Below, piece after piece: positions 24,701 through 34,500 of a stretch of 64,000 nt of DNA. The DNA comes from an uncultured Blautia sp. (GTDB taxonomy: Bacteria > Bacillota > Clostridia > Lachnospirales > Lachnospiraceae). The first letter of the stretch is position 1; each line of letters starts with the position of its first letter. The notes beneath the pieces are model-generated. The model was not told the DNA's origin. It was given only the letters and a program-made list of their open reading frames with translations, and did no database searches. The position numbers and the translations under genes were made by a program. The stretch is from positions 29,816-93,815 of the forward strand of contig NZ_CANTKB010000016.1 of NCBI RefSeq assembly GCF_947654165.1. Direction: 5' to 3'.

Positions 24701-24884
24701 CAAGGTCTCTGACCATTTTTCTTATTTTATAATCATCCCCGGTCATAGCCGCATACTCCAAAACCTGTTCTTTCTGTTTCTCCGTAAACACAATATTTTC
24801 CCGCTGTTCTGCCCGTTCCATCTGTCTCTGGGCATAATCCCGAACTTCTTTTTCTGCCATTGTCATATTCCTGTTCATTGCCAT
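21795..24884 (-). CDS. YodL/DUF4316-type polyvalent mobile-element protein with embedded nucleotidyltransferase domain
   Basis: About 1029 residues, no signal or membrane segment. The N-terminal part is helical and charged; the middle (~260-450) holds repeated YodL/LPD-like modules (IKSLKEAKLLLGTENRYGIYQ, ISFRELPDFLQLEPELNQEE). Residues ~495-590 form a minimal nucleotidyltransferase: YGSRTRDGL, then DSDVDVV, and a later VDMNP Asp, i.e. the GS-x(n)-DxD pattern of MNT-type enzymes. Further LPD-like modules follow to ~960, and the end is basic and helical. The ATG before AMNRNMT was chosen because GGGAGG lies eight bases ahead; the longer frame would overlap the sortase gene. Polyvalent proteins are thought to be delivered with conjugating DNA to counter recipient defences. 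The domain boundaries are approximate. Confidence 0.7.
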   Translation of the reverse strand: MAMNRNMTMAEKEVRDYAQRQMERAEQRENIVFTEKQKEQVLEYAAMTGDDYKIRKMVRDLADAVRSSDEEKVDEILGDAREEIDGFPDRSVGMAELKGYGYTADDMFPLRQEMALELHRVGEKVFCLQSDGYHGDYASREMILEHEGLYGIEKEAWHRMQEQEDEIDFEEAGLYQPPMTDLDKDEALRMFDAEETVFLITTYPRPIAVRERMEIERGPEHYQMERVDVERIRTLEKRMQEYPQIKSLKEAKLLLGTENRYGIYQIIDGSPGREYEFMDINFIERHGYQVKKEDYELIYSDEMRYGDTLDSLYEKFNIAHPADYTGHSLSVSDIVVLNENGNVKAYFVDSISFRELPDFLQLEPELNQEEVAYRIGDQYFAIQVATEGYDYSFYDKEYKLMDGGILDNPDISMREAVQDILEDEGLDQLERIPVDYDELLEKAEEVEAEILLEARSQRNRVPVISDHTEAEAGLNGMSRSEIEETVWAIAQAEIIENDLDARIQAVRVYGSRTRDGLYNEDSDVDVVIAYEGTVREDDLFSVLNEAGYKVGNMKVDMNPIRPDKTGALEEFLEKSDRYLDEKMEQMKARGEYKPLAKVEELEEANYNMIDNVLNNMPPKKEPYLEYYAAECDEYHSLGNIYKSTNLDEILAKYREIIDDPSLSYYGNGMGIIYRDPNDTFYDEAEVSLVSRKAIRGDSLDEVAFLAAIPMVHEALEKIVEAFPDFRYYPPKELIVHYYPDKMTADELAAALDQLAEDFDHYDYHDNFSPEEDMVETVALELRCGYAHRYIPFLKDIIDEECEESPRAEELLEKLKAYQPEIPETAVPVVRIDFCEDKEMDISGYQNLGSLNEITAKMDEELASQADPKTGMPEKTVQMYFTIYYPDHDQMQELKGKINIGDGNGGIVSQLKNQNEMKLHDESWLNYQKGKGEEFFQAYMADLTDMQEHVLPYLQSFCSLEEKAPERSIEPTMMSKSEVKAGKIIASVGNEKSKTVETVRKSIHERLKINKEIIARQQGKDSKEKGVELA

Positions 24885-24897
24885 ACGCATTTCCTCC

Positions 24898-25662
24898 CTA
24901 TGCTCCAATTCTTCTGGCAAGTACAATTAGCCTGCCGTTGGTGCTGGAATATTCACAGGTAGATAAAGAAAGCAGCTCATCATCCTCCCTGACGGTAACC
25001 CCCGTCGGATAAAGCTGATAAGCTGCCATTTTCTGTAAATAATCCATCTGCTGTTTTCGTGTTTCTTTGTGTAAAAAATCATAATAACCACCGCTTTGTG
25101 CCACATTCGTCACATACACAGCAGCCACTTCATACTGGTATTTCTGGTTTTCCAGATATAGTGTGATCTCCTTATGCTCATGATAAAACTCTTCTTTTTT
25201 ATATCCATTCAATTGCTTGAACATACTGCCATCTTTCATTTGGTGACCATAAATAATCAAATGTTCCTGCCCGGCATCAATATCATTCCGGCAGTCCAGC
25301 ATTAAGGTTCCACAGATGGCATAATTCTTTTGAAAATCATGGCGAAGATAAAACTCATTGTCTTCTCCCTGCACGACCGGATAACTGATATCGGTTCCAT
25401 CAATCTTCAGCCACCCGATGCAGTCTGCATTTTCATCCAGCAAAGCCTGATAATCAAAATCATCTATCTCTGTCATTGGATTATCCGCATTGGAACCAGT
25501 CCCGTCTTCCTCTGTATCCTTTTCCGGGAATGCTATCTCTTCCACCTGACGGTAATTCTGCCTGTTGTCATAAGAATCCTGCCAGTAATCCAAGAGGTAT
25601 TTCCCACATATCAACGAAACAACCAGAAACACAATCAATAATACTTTCTCTGTTCTCTTCAC
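24898..25662 (-). CDS. srtB: Class B sortase
   Basis: About 254 residues. A single N-terminal membrane anchor (~8-25), then the sortase barrel with the catalytic His in LIIYGHQM, Cys in LSLSTCEYS and Arg in NGRLIVLARR. The class B-specific helix insertion between strands is present (KKEEFYHEHKEI, HKETRKQQMDYLQKMAAYQL). A GTG start was chosen because AAGGAGG lies six bases ahead. Likely function: covalent wall anchoring of the giant surface protein encoded by the same element, whose sorting motif is NPKTG, close to the NPQTN motif of class B enzymes. That pairing is inference. Confidence 0.92.
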   Translation of the reverse strand: MKRTEKVLLIVFLVVSLICGKYLLDYWQDSYDNRQNYRQVEEIAFPEKDTEEDGTGSNADNPMTEIDDFDYQALLDENADCIGWLKIDGTDISYPVVQGEDNEFYLRHDFQKNYAICGTLMLDCRNDIDAGQEHLIIYGHQMKDGSMFKQLNGYKKEEFYHEHKEITLYLENQKYQYEVAAVYVTNVAQSGGYYDFLHKETRKQQMDYLQKMAAYQLYPTGVTVREDDELLSLSTCEYSSTNGRLIVLARRIGA

Positions 25663-25684
25663 ATAGCACCTCCTTCCGGGCATG

Positions 25685-25712
25685 AAAAAACCGGCAGGTA
25701 TTTCACTGCCGG
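25685..25712 (-). terminator. Rho-independent terminator upstream of the sortase gene
   Basis: Minus strand CCGGCAG, eight-base loop, CTGCCGG, then six T. It separates the TipA-type regulator cargo from the sortase, which then needs its own promoter or read-through. Confidence 0.88.
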
Positions 25713-25811
25713 CGAATATCGGTTATAAACCATGATCGAATTTAATTACTTTTGAGTTCCATTGTCATTAAATATTGCATCATAGAAATTTGAGGTAAAT
25801 AAATGTTTGAC

Positions 25812-26654
25812 TTATTGATAAAATTGCTTGATTGCGTTTGCAAAAAAATCAGATGCCCCTTCACCATAATCTGCATCAATTTTTTCTCGCACCCTCGTAT
25901 CACGATATGATTCTGCGACAGAAAGCATAACTGGTTTTTCATCTTTAATCTGATAAAGCATTTTCATAATAAATCCATACTCTGCTACTGCTTCTTTGAT
26001 TTCAAAAGAATCCAGTGGATACTCTCTTCTTGCCAATAATTTTCTCAAAACTGTATCGATTCGTTTATTAAAGCATTCTGCTGTTTCCTTACTGATTGGA
26101 TTGTTAGCAAAAGACAAAAATGCTTCTTTACTTCCATACCAATCGATAACTTTTGCATATCGCTCCTGCATATCTTTTGAAGACATAACCTCAATATAAT
26201 GCTGTTTCCATTCTTCTTCACTTCCAAACTCGTTAATTGAAATCTTTCTTATATTTTCAGGCATATGATCAAACATAGTCTGAAACATTTCTTCGATTTC
26301 CTTCTCATTGAATACTGAAAAATCCATTTTGTTCTCTCCTTTCAGAATATCATCAATACTTGCAATTAAACGCTCCATACGTTCTTTTTTTGCAACAAGC
26401 ATTTTTCTCTGCATCTGCAGAATTTGGTTTCTATCAAAATCAGGAGATGTTATAATAGATTTTATTTCTTTTAAAGGAATATCAAACTCACGAAAGAACA
26501 GTATTTGCTGTAATGTTTCTAAAGCTTTGTCATCATAGAGTCTGTATCCCGCCTCACTCTTTGCTGTCGGCTTCAATAATCCAATCTCATCATAATAATG
26601 AAGTGTACGTGCACTGATCCCTGTGATTTCTGCAATTTCCTTTACGGTCATCAT
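25812..26654 (-). CDS. MerR-family regulator with TipAS-like ligand domain
   Basis: About 280 residues. N-terminal MerR HTH (TVKEIAEITGISARTLHYYD, GYRLYDDKALETLQQILFFR), a coiled linker to ~110, and a C-terminal TipAS-like helical domain (~120-275) with EEMFQTMFDHMPENIRKI, QHYIEVMSSKDMQERYAKVI and the terminal YGEGASDFFANAIKQFY. TipAS domains bind thiopeptides and other multidrug ligands. AGGAGG precedes the chosen ATG at nine bases. A MerR-type promoter with a 19-bp spacer lies upstream, so autoregulation is likely. No obvious efflux target gene is adjacent. Confidence 0.88.
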   Translation of the reverse strand: MMTVKEIAEITGISARTLHYYDEIGLLKPTAKSEAGYRLYDDKALETLQQILFFREFDIPLKEIKSIITSPDFDRNQILQMQRKMLVAKKERMERLIASIDDILKGENKMDFSVFNEKEIEEMFQTMFDHMPENIRKISINEFGSEEEWKQHYIEVMSSKDMQERYAKVIDWYGSKEAFLSFANNPISKETAECFNKRIDTVLRKLLARREYPLDSFEIKEAVAEYGFIMKMLYQIKDEKPVMLSVAESYRDTRVREKIDADYGEGASDFFANAIKQFYQ

Positions 26655-26684
26655 TATCATTATCCTCCTGTCTTTGATAATCTG

Positions 26685-26715
26685 AATATACTCTATGACG
26701 TTCCGTGAAGGTCAA
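26685..26715 (-). promoter_or_regulatory. MerR-type autoregulated promoter, 19-bp spacer
   Basis: Minus strand TTGACC, 19 bases, TATATT, with an imperfect palindrome (TGACCTTC ... GAACGTCA, 14 of 19 positions symmetric) spanning the -35 and spacer, 31 bases upstream of the TipA-type regulator start. The long spacer is the MerR signature. Confidence 0.75.
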
Positions 26716-26800
26716 TACTTTTCTTTAAAGTTCTGCGCTGAAAAACAGAATCATTCCACTCAAAGAATAATAATTATTCAGTTCTACAAACTGGAAGTTG

Positions 26801-27481
26801 TTAATGAATCACTTTATAACGCAATCTAATATATGACTCCTCCAAAACCGTACATTCTTGTAATTTCAACACGCCTAATTGTGATAGTTCACTTTTTGAT
26901 AGTAAGGATTTTCCATCAATCAAAGTGGAGGTATCTTTACCTCCAATTAAAACAGGGGCAACAACAATATCAATATAATCGAAAAGTTTTTCCCGAAGGA
27001 ATAACCCATTTAACGTACCACCGCTTTGTATAGTGATCCTCTGACAGCCATATTCTGACTTAAGTTCTGTAAGAGCATCTGCCAAAGATAGTTCACTTTG
27101 ATAAATAATATGAAGATTGGTTTCCTTTATCTGAAATGCTGGATGGTCTTTATTGGAAGTAATCAACACAAATTCTTTTGATAAGGCACAAAAATAGCGA
27201 ATACCATGTTCAGTCAAATGACTGTTGTCAATTATCACAAAGGAAACAGGTGACTTGTTCGGCAGTTCTTTCATGTTAATACCAATTTTTTCCTGTACTC
27301 TGCCAGAGTTGAGCGACCATAAATCTGTTGTCTGCTCTATCTCATAATATTGGTGTAGTCCTTCCTGAACGCCCATAATTTTAGGGAAATCTTTGTCCAC
27401 ATCTAAATCATCTGTTGCTCCTGTGCTGATTTTTCCGTCAACAGACATCAGCATAAATAATGTCGTAATAGGTCTGTCCAT
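26801..27481 (-). CDS. RibD C-terminal / dihydrofolate-reductase-fold family protein
   Basis: 226 residues. N-terminal ITTLFMLMSVDGKISTG and central YGCQRITIQSGGTLNGLFLR with DYIDIVVAPVLIGGKDT match the RibD_C NADPH-dependent reductase fold (riboflavin-pathway pyrimidine reductase and its many paralogues). No deaminase domain and no other riboflavin gene is nearby, so it is likely an uncharacterised paralogue. ATG with TTGGAGGGATAAA upstream. Sits in the cargo patch between two core element genes. Substrate unknown. Confidence 0.85.
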   Translation of the reverse strand: MDRPITTLFMLMSVDGKISTGATDDLDVDKDFPKIMGVQEGLHQYYEIEQTTDLWSLNSGRVQEKIGINMKELPNKSPVSFVIIDNSHLTEHGIRYFCALSKEFVLITSNKDHPAFQIKETNLHIIYQSELSLADALTELKSEYGCQRITIQSGGTLNGLFLREKLFDYIDIVVAPVLIGGKDTSTLIDGKSLLSKSELSQLGVLKLQECTVLEESYIRLRYKVIH

Positions 27482-27544
27482 TTTATCCCTCCAAATACCG
27501 ATTTATCTAACTCTTTAACCTGAAAATAAAGTGATCAATCAACT

Positions 27545-28435
27545 TTATCCTCTGTTGCTGCAAATCATTCTTGCATATTTATTCTTTGAATCTTCAACAA
27601 CACGAATCTCCCCCTGTTTAATATAATACTCTATTCTTCGATGGTACCACCAGTCTCCCACCCCAATTTGCGACTGACCAAGGATATCCCCAATCAGTCT
27701 GGCCTCTTTCAATGGAACATTTTTCAGCCTTTTCCATATTAGGAAATCATAGAAATCTTCCTGAACGCTAAGGACTTTGCCATTAACTACCGCGCGAAGC
27801 GGGCTGTTCTCTTCAATCAACTCACTCCATAACATAGCATACATACGAACTTCTTCTTTTGAAAGCGCTTTTTCATATGGTAAAAATCCTGCAAATTCTT
27901 CTGCGGATACCTCACTCCAACTTTGGTAAGAGACAATGCAATTCTCCCGAACGATATGCGCTGGAAGCTTTACTGCTGATATTTCGTTTTCATACCCTTT
28001 TAATATCTGGCACAAGCTATAAAAACCGCATCTGGAATAGGGAGTATCACTGTACCATATCCTGACAGCTTCTCCGTGATCCAGAAATTCCATCAATCGA
28101 TATAATTCTTTTGCATAAACATCTCCGGCATTTTTCAGTTCTTCCTCTGTCTCTCCATCCTGTTCCCACTGATTTTGCGCATACATAGAATAAATCAGTT
28201 CCCTGCGGTAAGGACTGTCCATTTGCTCTTTGATGTTTCCAATATCCATCATAAAGCCAAGACAAATCACTTCCTCCGATGTCCCCTCTATCCATCCGGT
28301 AAAAGGTTTTTGTGGCGGCGTCTTTTTCCCTGCCATCCATACAGAAACAGGACCATTAACCTTACCAACCACTATTTTATTTTTTGCTGCTTTCATGGAA
28401 CCGGCTTCGCTGTCACCAAACAATATTTCAATCAT
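27545..28435 (-). CDS. DUF1835/DUF3658 domain protein
   Basis: About 296 residues. The start IEILFGDSEAGSMKAA is the DUF1835 N-terminal signature, with CLGFMMDIGNIKEQ following and IRIWYSDTPYSRCGFYSLCQ-like text (AVRIWYSDTPYSRCG) near 130. The C-terminal half (SKEEVRMYAMLWSELIEENS, KNVPLKEARLIGDILGQSQI, VGDWWYHRRIEYYI) is the DUF3658 helical part. Function unknown; such genes occur in Firmicute chromosomes and are not core element genes, so this one is probably cargo. The ATG before IEILFG was taken as start because homology begins there; a longer frame exists. Confidence 0.82.
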   Translation of the reverse strand: MIEILFGDSEAGSMKAAKNKIVVGKVNGPVSVWMAGKKTPPQKPFTGWIEGTSEEVICLGFMMDIGNIKEQMDSPYRRELIYSMYAQNQWEQDGETEEELKNAGDVYAKELYRLMEFLDHGEAVRIWYSDTPYSRCGFYSLCQILKGYENEISAVKLPAHIVRENCIVSYQSWSEVSAEEFAGFLPYEKALSKEEVRMYAMLWSELIEENSPLRAVVNGKVLSVQEDFYDFLIWKRLKNVPLKEARLIGDILGQSQIGVGDWWYHRRIEYYIKQGEIRVVEDSKNKYARMICSNRG

Positions 28436-28522
28436 TAACCCCATTTCCTCTCTGGCTAAACTCACTTTTGGATACATTATCCGAATACCCTTGTCTCCTC
28501 GACTTCCAATTTGTTCATTTTA

Positions 28523-28543
28523 AGGGGCACAACCCTGTGTCCC
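28523..28543 (-). terminator. Hairpin downstream of the giant helicase gene
   Basis: Minus strand AGGGACAC, six-base loop, GTGCCCCT, then TAAAATG. The T-run is weak, so it is only a possible terminator for the ArdC/methylase/SNF2 gene. Confidence 0.45.
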
Positions 28544-28581
28544 TATTTTACACCTTATAACCTGTCTTGTATATCAAAAGA

Positions 28582-31500
28582 TTACCCGATACACGCTTCT
28601 GTAGTTCTCATTGTCGGCTCTTTTCCCTCCTGTTTCTGGCTGTTCTGCTTGATGGCAGTAATTCTGTCATGAAGGGACTGGTGTTCCTCTTTTTCCTCGT
28701 CCTGCTCTTCTTCCCCCTCCATCACAGTTTCCTTTTCGTCCATGTTCAGCAATGCATTCAGTTCCGACAGACGCTCCAGTTTCTGGTTTAGTTCTTCCTC
28801 TTTCGGAAACGGTTTTTTCACCTCTTCCATCGCATTCTTCAGCTGTCCCTGCACTGTCTCAAGCTTTTGCTCTGCTTCCGCCAGTTTTTGTGGGATTGCC
28901 TCCAATGCATTATTGATCCTGATGATATTTCCGTTTTCATCGGAGCCAAGGCTGACACGATATACATTTTCATTTTTCAGGAAAAGGATAAATTCCTTGT
29001 TCCAGGAATCAAACTTTAAGCGAATTGAAAATCCCTGATACTGTCCGACATTGATCATGGCATCTGCCTGTTTCATGGACTGACAGACGGCAAGAAGGGC
29101 TGCTCCCGCTTCTTTTTTCTCAGAGAATACTGTCCCACCGACTTCCATCACAAATTTCTCCGGATCCGTGATCTTATTTGCCTGATACTTTTCCAGATCC
29201 GCCCTTAATCCTTCGATACTTTCCTTCAGCTTTGCGATCTGCTGTGGATAATTCTTTGCAATATCATCTTCCAAACGGTAATGGTTGCTCACAAAATTGG
29301 CTTTCAGCAGTTTTAACTTTGAGACTTCTATATCCAGTGACATTTTCTCCTTAATCGCCGGATTCCCCGTTGCCAGGGCTTTTACTTCCGCATAGGACAA
29401 TGCCGTATCATCCACATCCTCACAGCTTCGTACCGGAGATTTGCTTGTCATGATCTGGGAGATGAATTTCTGCTTGCTTTCGATCAGCTGCCACATAAAG
29501 CTGTCAAAGGTTCCTTCCGTCACATACCGATAGATATGCACTTTCTGATTCATGTTGCCCTGGCGAATGATACGGCCCTCCCTTTGTTCCAAATCGGAGG
29601 GTTTCCAGCCCACGTCCAGATGGTGCAGGGCAATCAGCCGGTCCTGAACGTTGGTCCCAGCGCCCATCTTAGCAGTGGAACCTAGCAAAAAACGGACCTG
29701 CCCGGATTTTACTTTACTGAACAGCTCCGTTTTCTTTACCTCTGTATTGGCAGCATGAATAAATGCGATTTCCGCCTCCGGCACTCCCTTGGCCATGAGT
29801 TTCTTTTTCAGATCATCATAGACGTTAAAAGTGCCATCCCCCTTTGGTGTGCTAAGGTCACAAAAAATGATCTGGGCAGACCTTTTTGATACCGTCTCCT
29901 TCCAGATGGCAAAGCTTTTCTCCACACAGGCACAAATTTTACTTTCCCCATCATCTGGGAGCATTGGATTCACAAGGCGCTGATCCAACGCCAGCTTTCT
30001 TCCGTCATTCGTCACCTTAAGCATGTTATCGACGGAGGAATCCACAATACCATTTCGGATCACTTCTGCCCGCTCTCCAAGACTTGCAACAATGTCTTTC
30101 TGATATTCTGTCGGCTTTAACACCACGGTCTCATACTCTGCTTCCGGTACTGGCAGTTCCAACTGGTCTGCCGTCTTAATATCGGCAATCTCCTTAAACA
30201 TACTCATAAGTTCCGGGATATTGTAAAATCTGGCAAACCTGGATTTTGCCCGGTATCCGGTACCTTCCGGAGCCAGTTCGATACTGGTCACAACTTCACC
30301 AAAGGTGGATGCCCAGGAATCAAAATGTCCCAGTCCCATCCGGTTCAGTTTGCCATATTGCAGGTAACGCTGCATGGTATAAAGTTCTGTCATGCTGTTG
30401 CTGACCGGTGTGCCCGTTGCGAAAGTAATGCCTTTCCCGCCGGTGATCTCATCCAGATACTGGCATTTGTTGAACATATCCGCCGATTTCTGGGCTTCAT
30501 TCTGGGCGATGCCTGCCACATTCCGCATTTTTGTGTAAAGGAACGCATTTTTGTAATAGTGGGCTTCATCCACATACAGACGGTCTACCCCAAGTTCCTC
30601 AAACGTTACCACATCATCCTTTTTCTCTTTGTTCTCCAGCTTTTCCAGACGTCTCCTGAGACTTTTCTTTGTCTTTTCCAGCTGTTTTACTGTAAAACAG
30701 CTTCCATCAACCTCATACTTTGCCGCCTGAATCCCTGCTTCCAGTTCTTCGATCTGCTCTTCGATGACCTTTTTCTGGCGTTCTTCCGATAAGGGGATCC
30801 TCTCAAACTGGGAATGCCCGATGATCACTGCATCATAGTTGCCCATTGCGATTCTGGCACAGAACTTCTTGCGGTTTGCCGGTTCAAAATCTTTCTTTGT
30901 TGCCACAAGGATATTGGCTCCCGGATAAAGCTGCAGGAACTCGGCTCCCCACTGTTCCGTCAGGTGATTTGGAACTACAAAAAGGCTTTTCTGGGCAATG
31001 CCAAGACGTTTGCTCTCCATAGCTGCGGCTACCATCTCATAGGTCTTTCCACTTCCCACTACATGGGCAAGCAGGACATTGTCCCCATAAAGCTGATGGG
31101 CAACCGCATTTTTCTGGTGCGGACGGAGCTCTATTTCCGGATTCATTCCCGGAAAGGTCAGATGGCTACCATCGTATTCCCTGGGGCGGATAGAATTGAA
31201 GCGTTCATTATAAATCCTGCACAGCTTCTCCCTCCGTTCCTGGTCCCTGAAGATCCAGTCCTTAAATGCTTCCTTGATCGCATCCTGTTTCTGGGTTGCC
31301 AGCATCGTTTCTTTTTTATTCAAGACACGGATTTCATTTCCCTCTGCATCAATCTTTGTGTCATAGATCCGTACATCTTTTAAATTCAGGGTTTCTTCCA
31401 GAATCTTATAGGCATTGATCCGGCTGGTACCATACGTTGCCGTGGTCAGCACATTCCGGTCACTGTCTGCATTTTTACCACTGATATTCCATGCACCGCT

Positions 31501-34500
31501 GGCTTCCGAATACCGGATATCAATTACCCTTCCGACCAGATAACCCGGGGTATCAAATAGTTCTTCCATAAAATCCCGGTATATTTCCGGGGCGATCCAC
31601 GTGGCTCCGATACGGACTTCAATCTCTGACGCATCCAGGTCTACCGGCTGAACCTGTTCCAAAGCATGTACATTGCTGGTAAATTCCGGGTGGTTTTCCG
31701 CAAAGATTCTTGCTGTTTTCAGCTTCTCCCGGACATTACCGGATAAATATTCATCCGCAGTCTCCCACTGTCCATTGACCGGATCCCGGAAAATAACACC
31801 TGTCAGTTCTTCTGCAACTTTCTCTTCCGGCTTACCTGTCAGCCCTGCCATATAAGGAAGGTCAACCCTTGCTTTTTCATTCAGGGAAATCGTCAGGGCT
31901 TCCGCCGCAGTTTCCACACTGGTCACAGCCACTGCTTTCTTAATCGTCCGCTTGGTAAACATATCCGCTTTCCGTTTCAACGTACCATCTTCATTAAGAT
32001 CCTCCAACGAACAGAGCAGACAATAAGAAGAGTCATCGGAGAATGCCCGTTTGTTTGCATTGCTTCCGATGACCCCATATTTTTCCGTATAGGCATCATA
32101 GACCTGATTCAGTTTGACCTGAAGCTCCTGTATCGCCTCATCTGTTGCATTTTCCTCCATCTGCAGGGCGATCAAGTCCCGGACTACCTCACGGATCTCA
32201 ACCATACCTTTCACACGTTCCGCCGTGGCTGCCGGCAGCTTCACCGGATTCATCAGGGAATTTACCCGGTAATAGATCTGGTCATCCACCACAGTAAAAC
32301 TGTAGTTCCGGACAGCCAGATCCGCAGGTATGCTTTCCATGATCTCATCCAGTTCTGTTTCTGCTGTTACTGCCGGAACCATAGTTCCATGAATTTTCGC
32401 TGCGGCATCTTCCAGCTGTTCCGCCAGGTCTGCCCCTTCCAGCGGAAGGCAGGCAGTCTCCATGCCATATGGTCCTGACACCTCTGCCATCGTTCCAAGC
32501 ACCATTTCCGGGTGGGTAATAAAATACTGGTTTATGGTAATCCCATTCCCATCCTCTCCAAGAGCAACCCATTCCGGCTCTTCCATGGAAATGCTCTCCC
32601 TCTTCTGGAAAAACAGGATGTCTGCACTGACTTCGGTTCCTGCATTCGCCTTAAAGGCATTGTTCGGAAGACGGATCGCACCGAGAAGTTCTGCCCTCTC
32701 TGCAAGATACTTCCTTACCTCCGGCGATGCTTTATCCATGGTTCCCTTGGTTGTGATCAGGGCAGCCACGCCACCCGGTCGTAACTGGTCAATGGTCTTT
32801 GCAAGGAAATAGTCGTGGATCATAAAATGATACTTGTCATACTGGCGGTCATTCACTTTATAGGAACCAAAAGGGACATTTCCGATTGCCACATCAAAAA
32901 AGTCATTGGGATAATCGGTCTTTTCAAAACCTTTGATCTGGATATCAGCGTTCGGATAAAGCAGTTTTGCGATCCTTCCGCTGATGCTGTCCAGTTCAAC
33001 TCCGTAAAGCCGGGACTGCTGTAATTTATCCGGAAGCATTCCAAAAAAGTTTCCTACACCCATGGACGGTTCCAGGATGTTTCCCTTTTCAAATCCCAGA
33101 TTCTGAAGCACCCGGTACATGCTCTCGATGATAACAGGCTGTGTATAATGGGCATTCAACGTGGATTCCCTTGCCGCCGAATATTCTTCCTTGGTAAGCA
33201 GATCTTTCAGTTCCTGATACTCGTCACTCCAGGAGGCTTTGCTTTCATCAAAGGCATCCGGCAAGCCTCCCCAGCCAACATAGTTTGACAGGATATCCTG
33301 CTCCTCTGGTGATGCATACCGGTTCTCGCTTTCACATTTTTTCAGAACCCGGATTGCCATCACATTAGCTCTGAATTTTTCTTTTGCTGTTCCGTAGCCC
33401 AGCTGGTCATCCGTGATATGAAAATTGACTGCCGGTATCTCCGCAGATAATGCACGTTCCCTTTCCCCATACTCATTCCAGACACGTTCCGATATTTGCC
33501 GGAAATAGATGGATTCATTTTCCATGATACTGTAGCTGACTTCCTGGAGTTCTTCCAGGTTCGATGCATTTTCAATATCCTCATGGTACTGAAAATAAAG
33601 GGCTTCCCGTTCCAGTACCCTCTCCAGCCGTTCCAGTTCCGGTTCAGACATCCGCTCCCAGATATCATCTTTTTCCGTATGGATAGTAAACCCTTCCCCG
33701 TCATCGTGGTATTCCACCGTATAATGCAGGATATCCTGCTCCCCACGTATCTCACAGGTAAAGCCATACTCTGTTGTCCTGCTCACAGAGGAATACTGGC
33801 GGTTTACTAAGACCAGGTTCTGCACGTCTTCTGCCCTTAATGGCTGCCCGTTTTCTTCCGGCTTATCTTCCATATTTTCTTCTGCAGGAACTTCTTCAGG
33901 AACTTCCTCAATCTCTTCAGGAACCTCCTCCGTTCCCAGTGACTGCTTTACTTCCTCCATATCAGCAAGACGCTGTGCTTCCTGCCGTTCTTCATACTTT
34001 TCCAGTTCTTCCGGTGACAAAAAATCATCCATCCGGATCAGCTGCCTCGTCCTTGAAGCTGCCTGTTTCCACTTGACAAGTGTTCTCAGGCTCGGGTTGG
34101 AAATCTGCCCTTTGCTCAAACGGATTCCCTTTGCATCATGCCACTCATCGGAAAGATCGCTTCCCTGGATGCCTGGCGTGCATCCTCCGTCTCCATACTC
34201 ATGTTTTAAAAAGTCAGCTGCTTCTTTTTCATCGTGATGTTCCATGAAAAATTCATAGATACGGTTCCTTCCGCCAGCTACATTTCCACCTCTTCGTAAA
34301 ACAGAATCAATCTCATCCTGCGTAATAAAAGCTATTTCCGGCGGTGTTACGGTTTCTTCCTGCCGACTCCAATCGAGCGTCCTTCCAAGGTCATAGACCC
34401 TCTGCTTGTATATCGGATTATTCCGGATCTGGTACCTCATATAGTTTTCCGGATGACGTTCCATATCCCGTTCCAGTTCCACAAGCATCTGGTAATACTC

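Noticed and set aside
25742..25942. 66-codon minus-strand frame at the end of the TipA-type regulator
   Set aside because: Overlaps the regulator's C-terminus in another frame and reads as low-quality sequence; the regulator frame is clearly the coding one.
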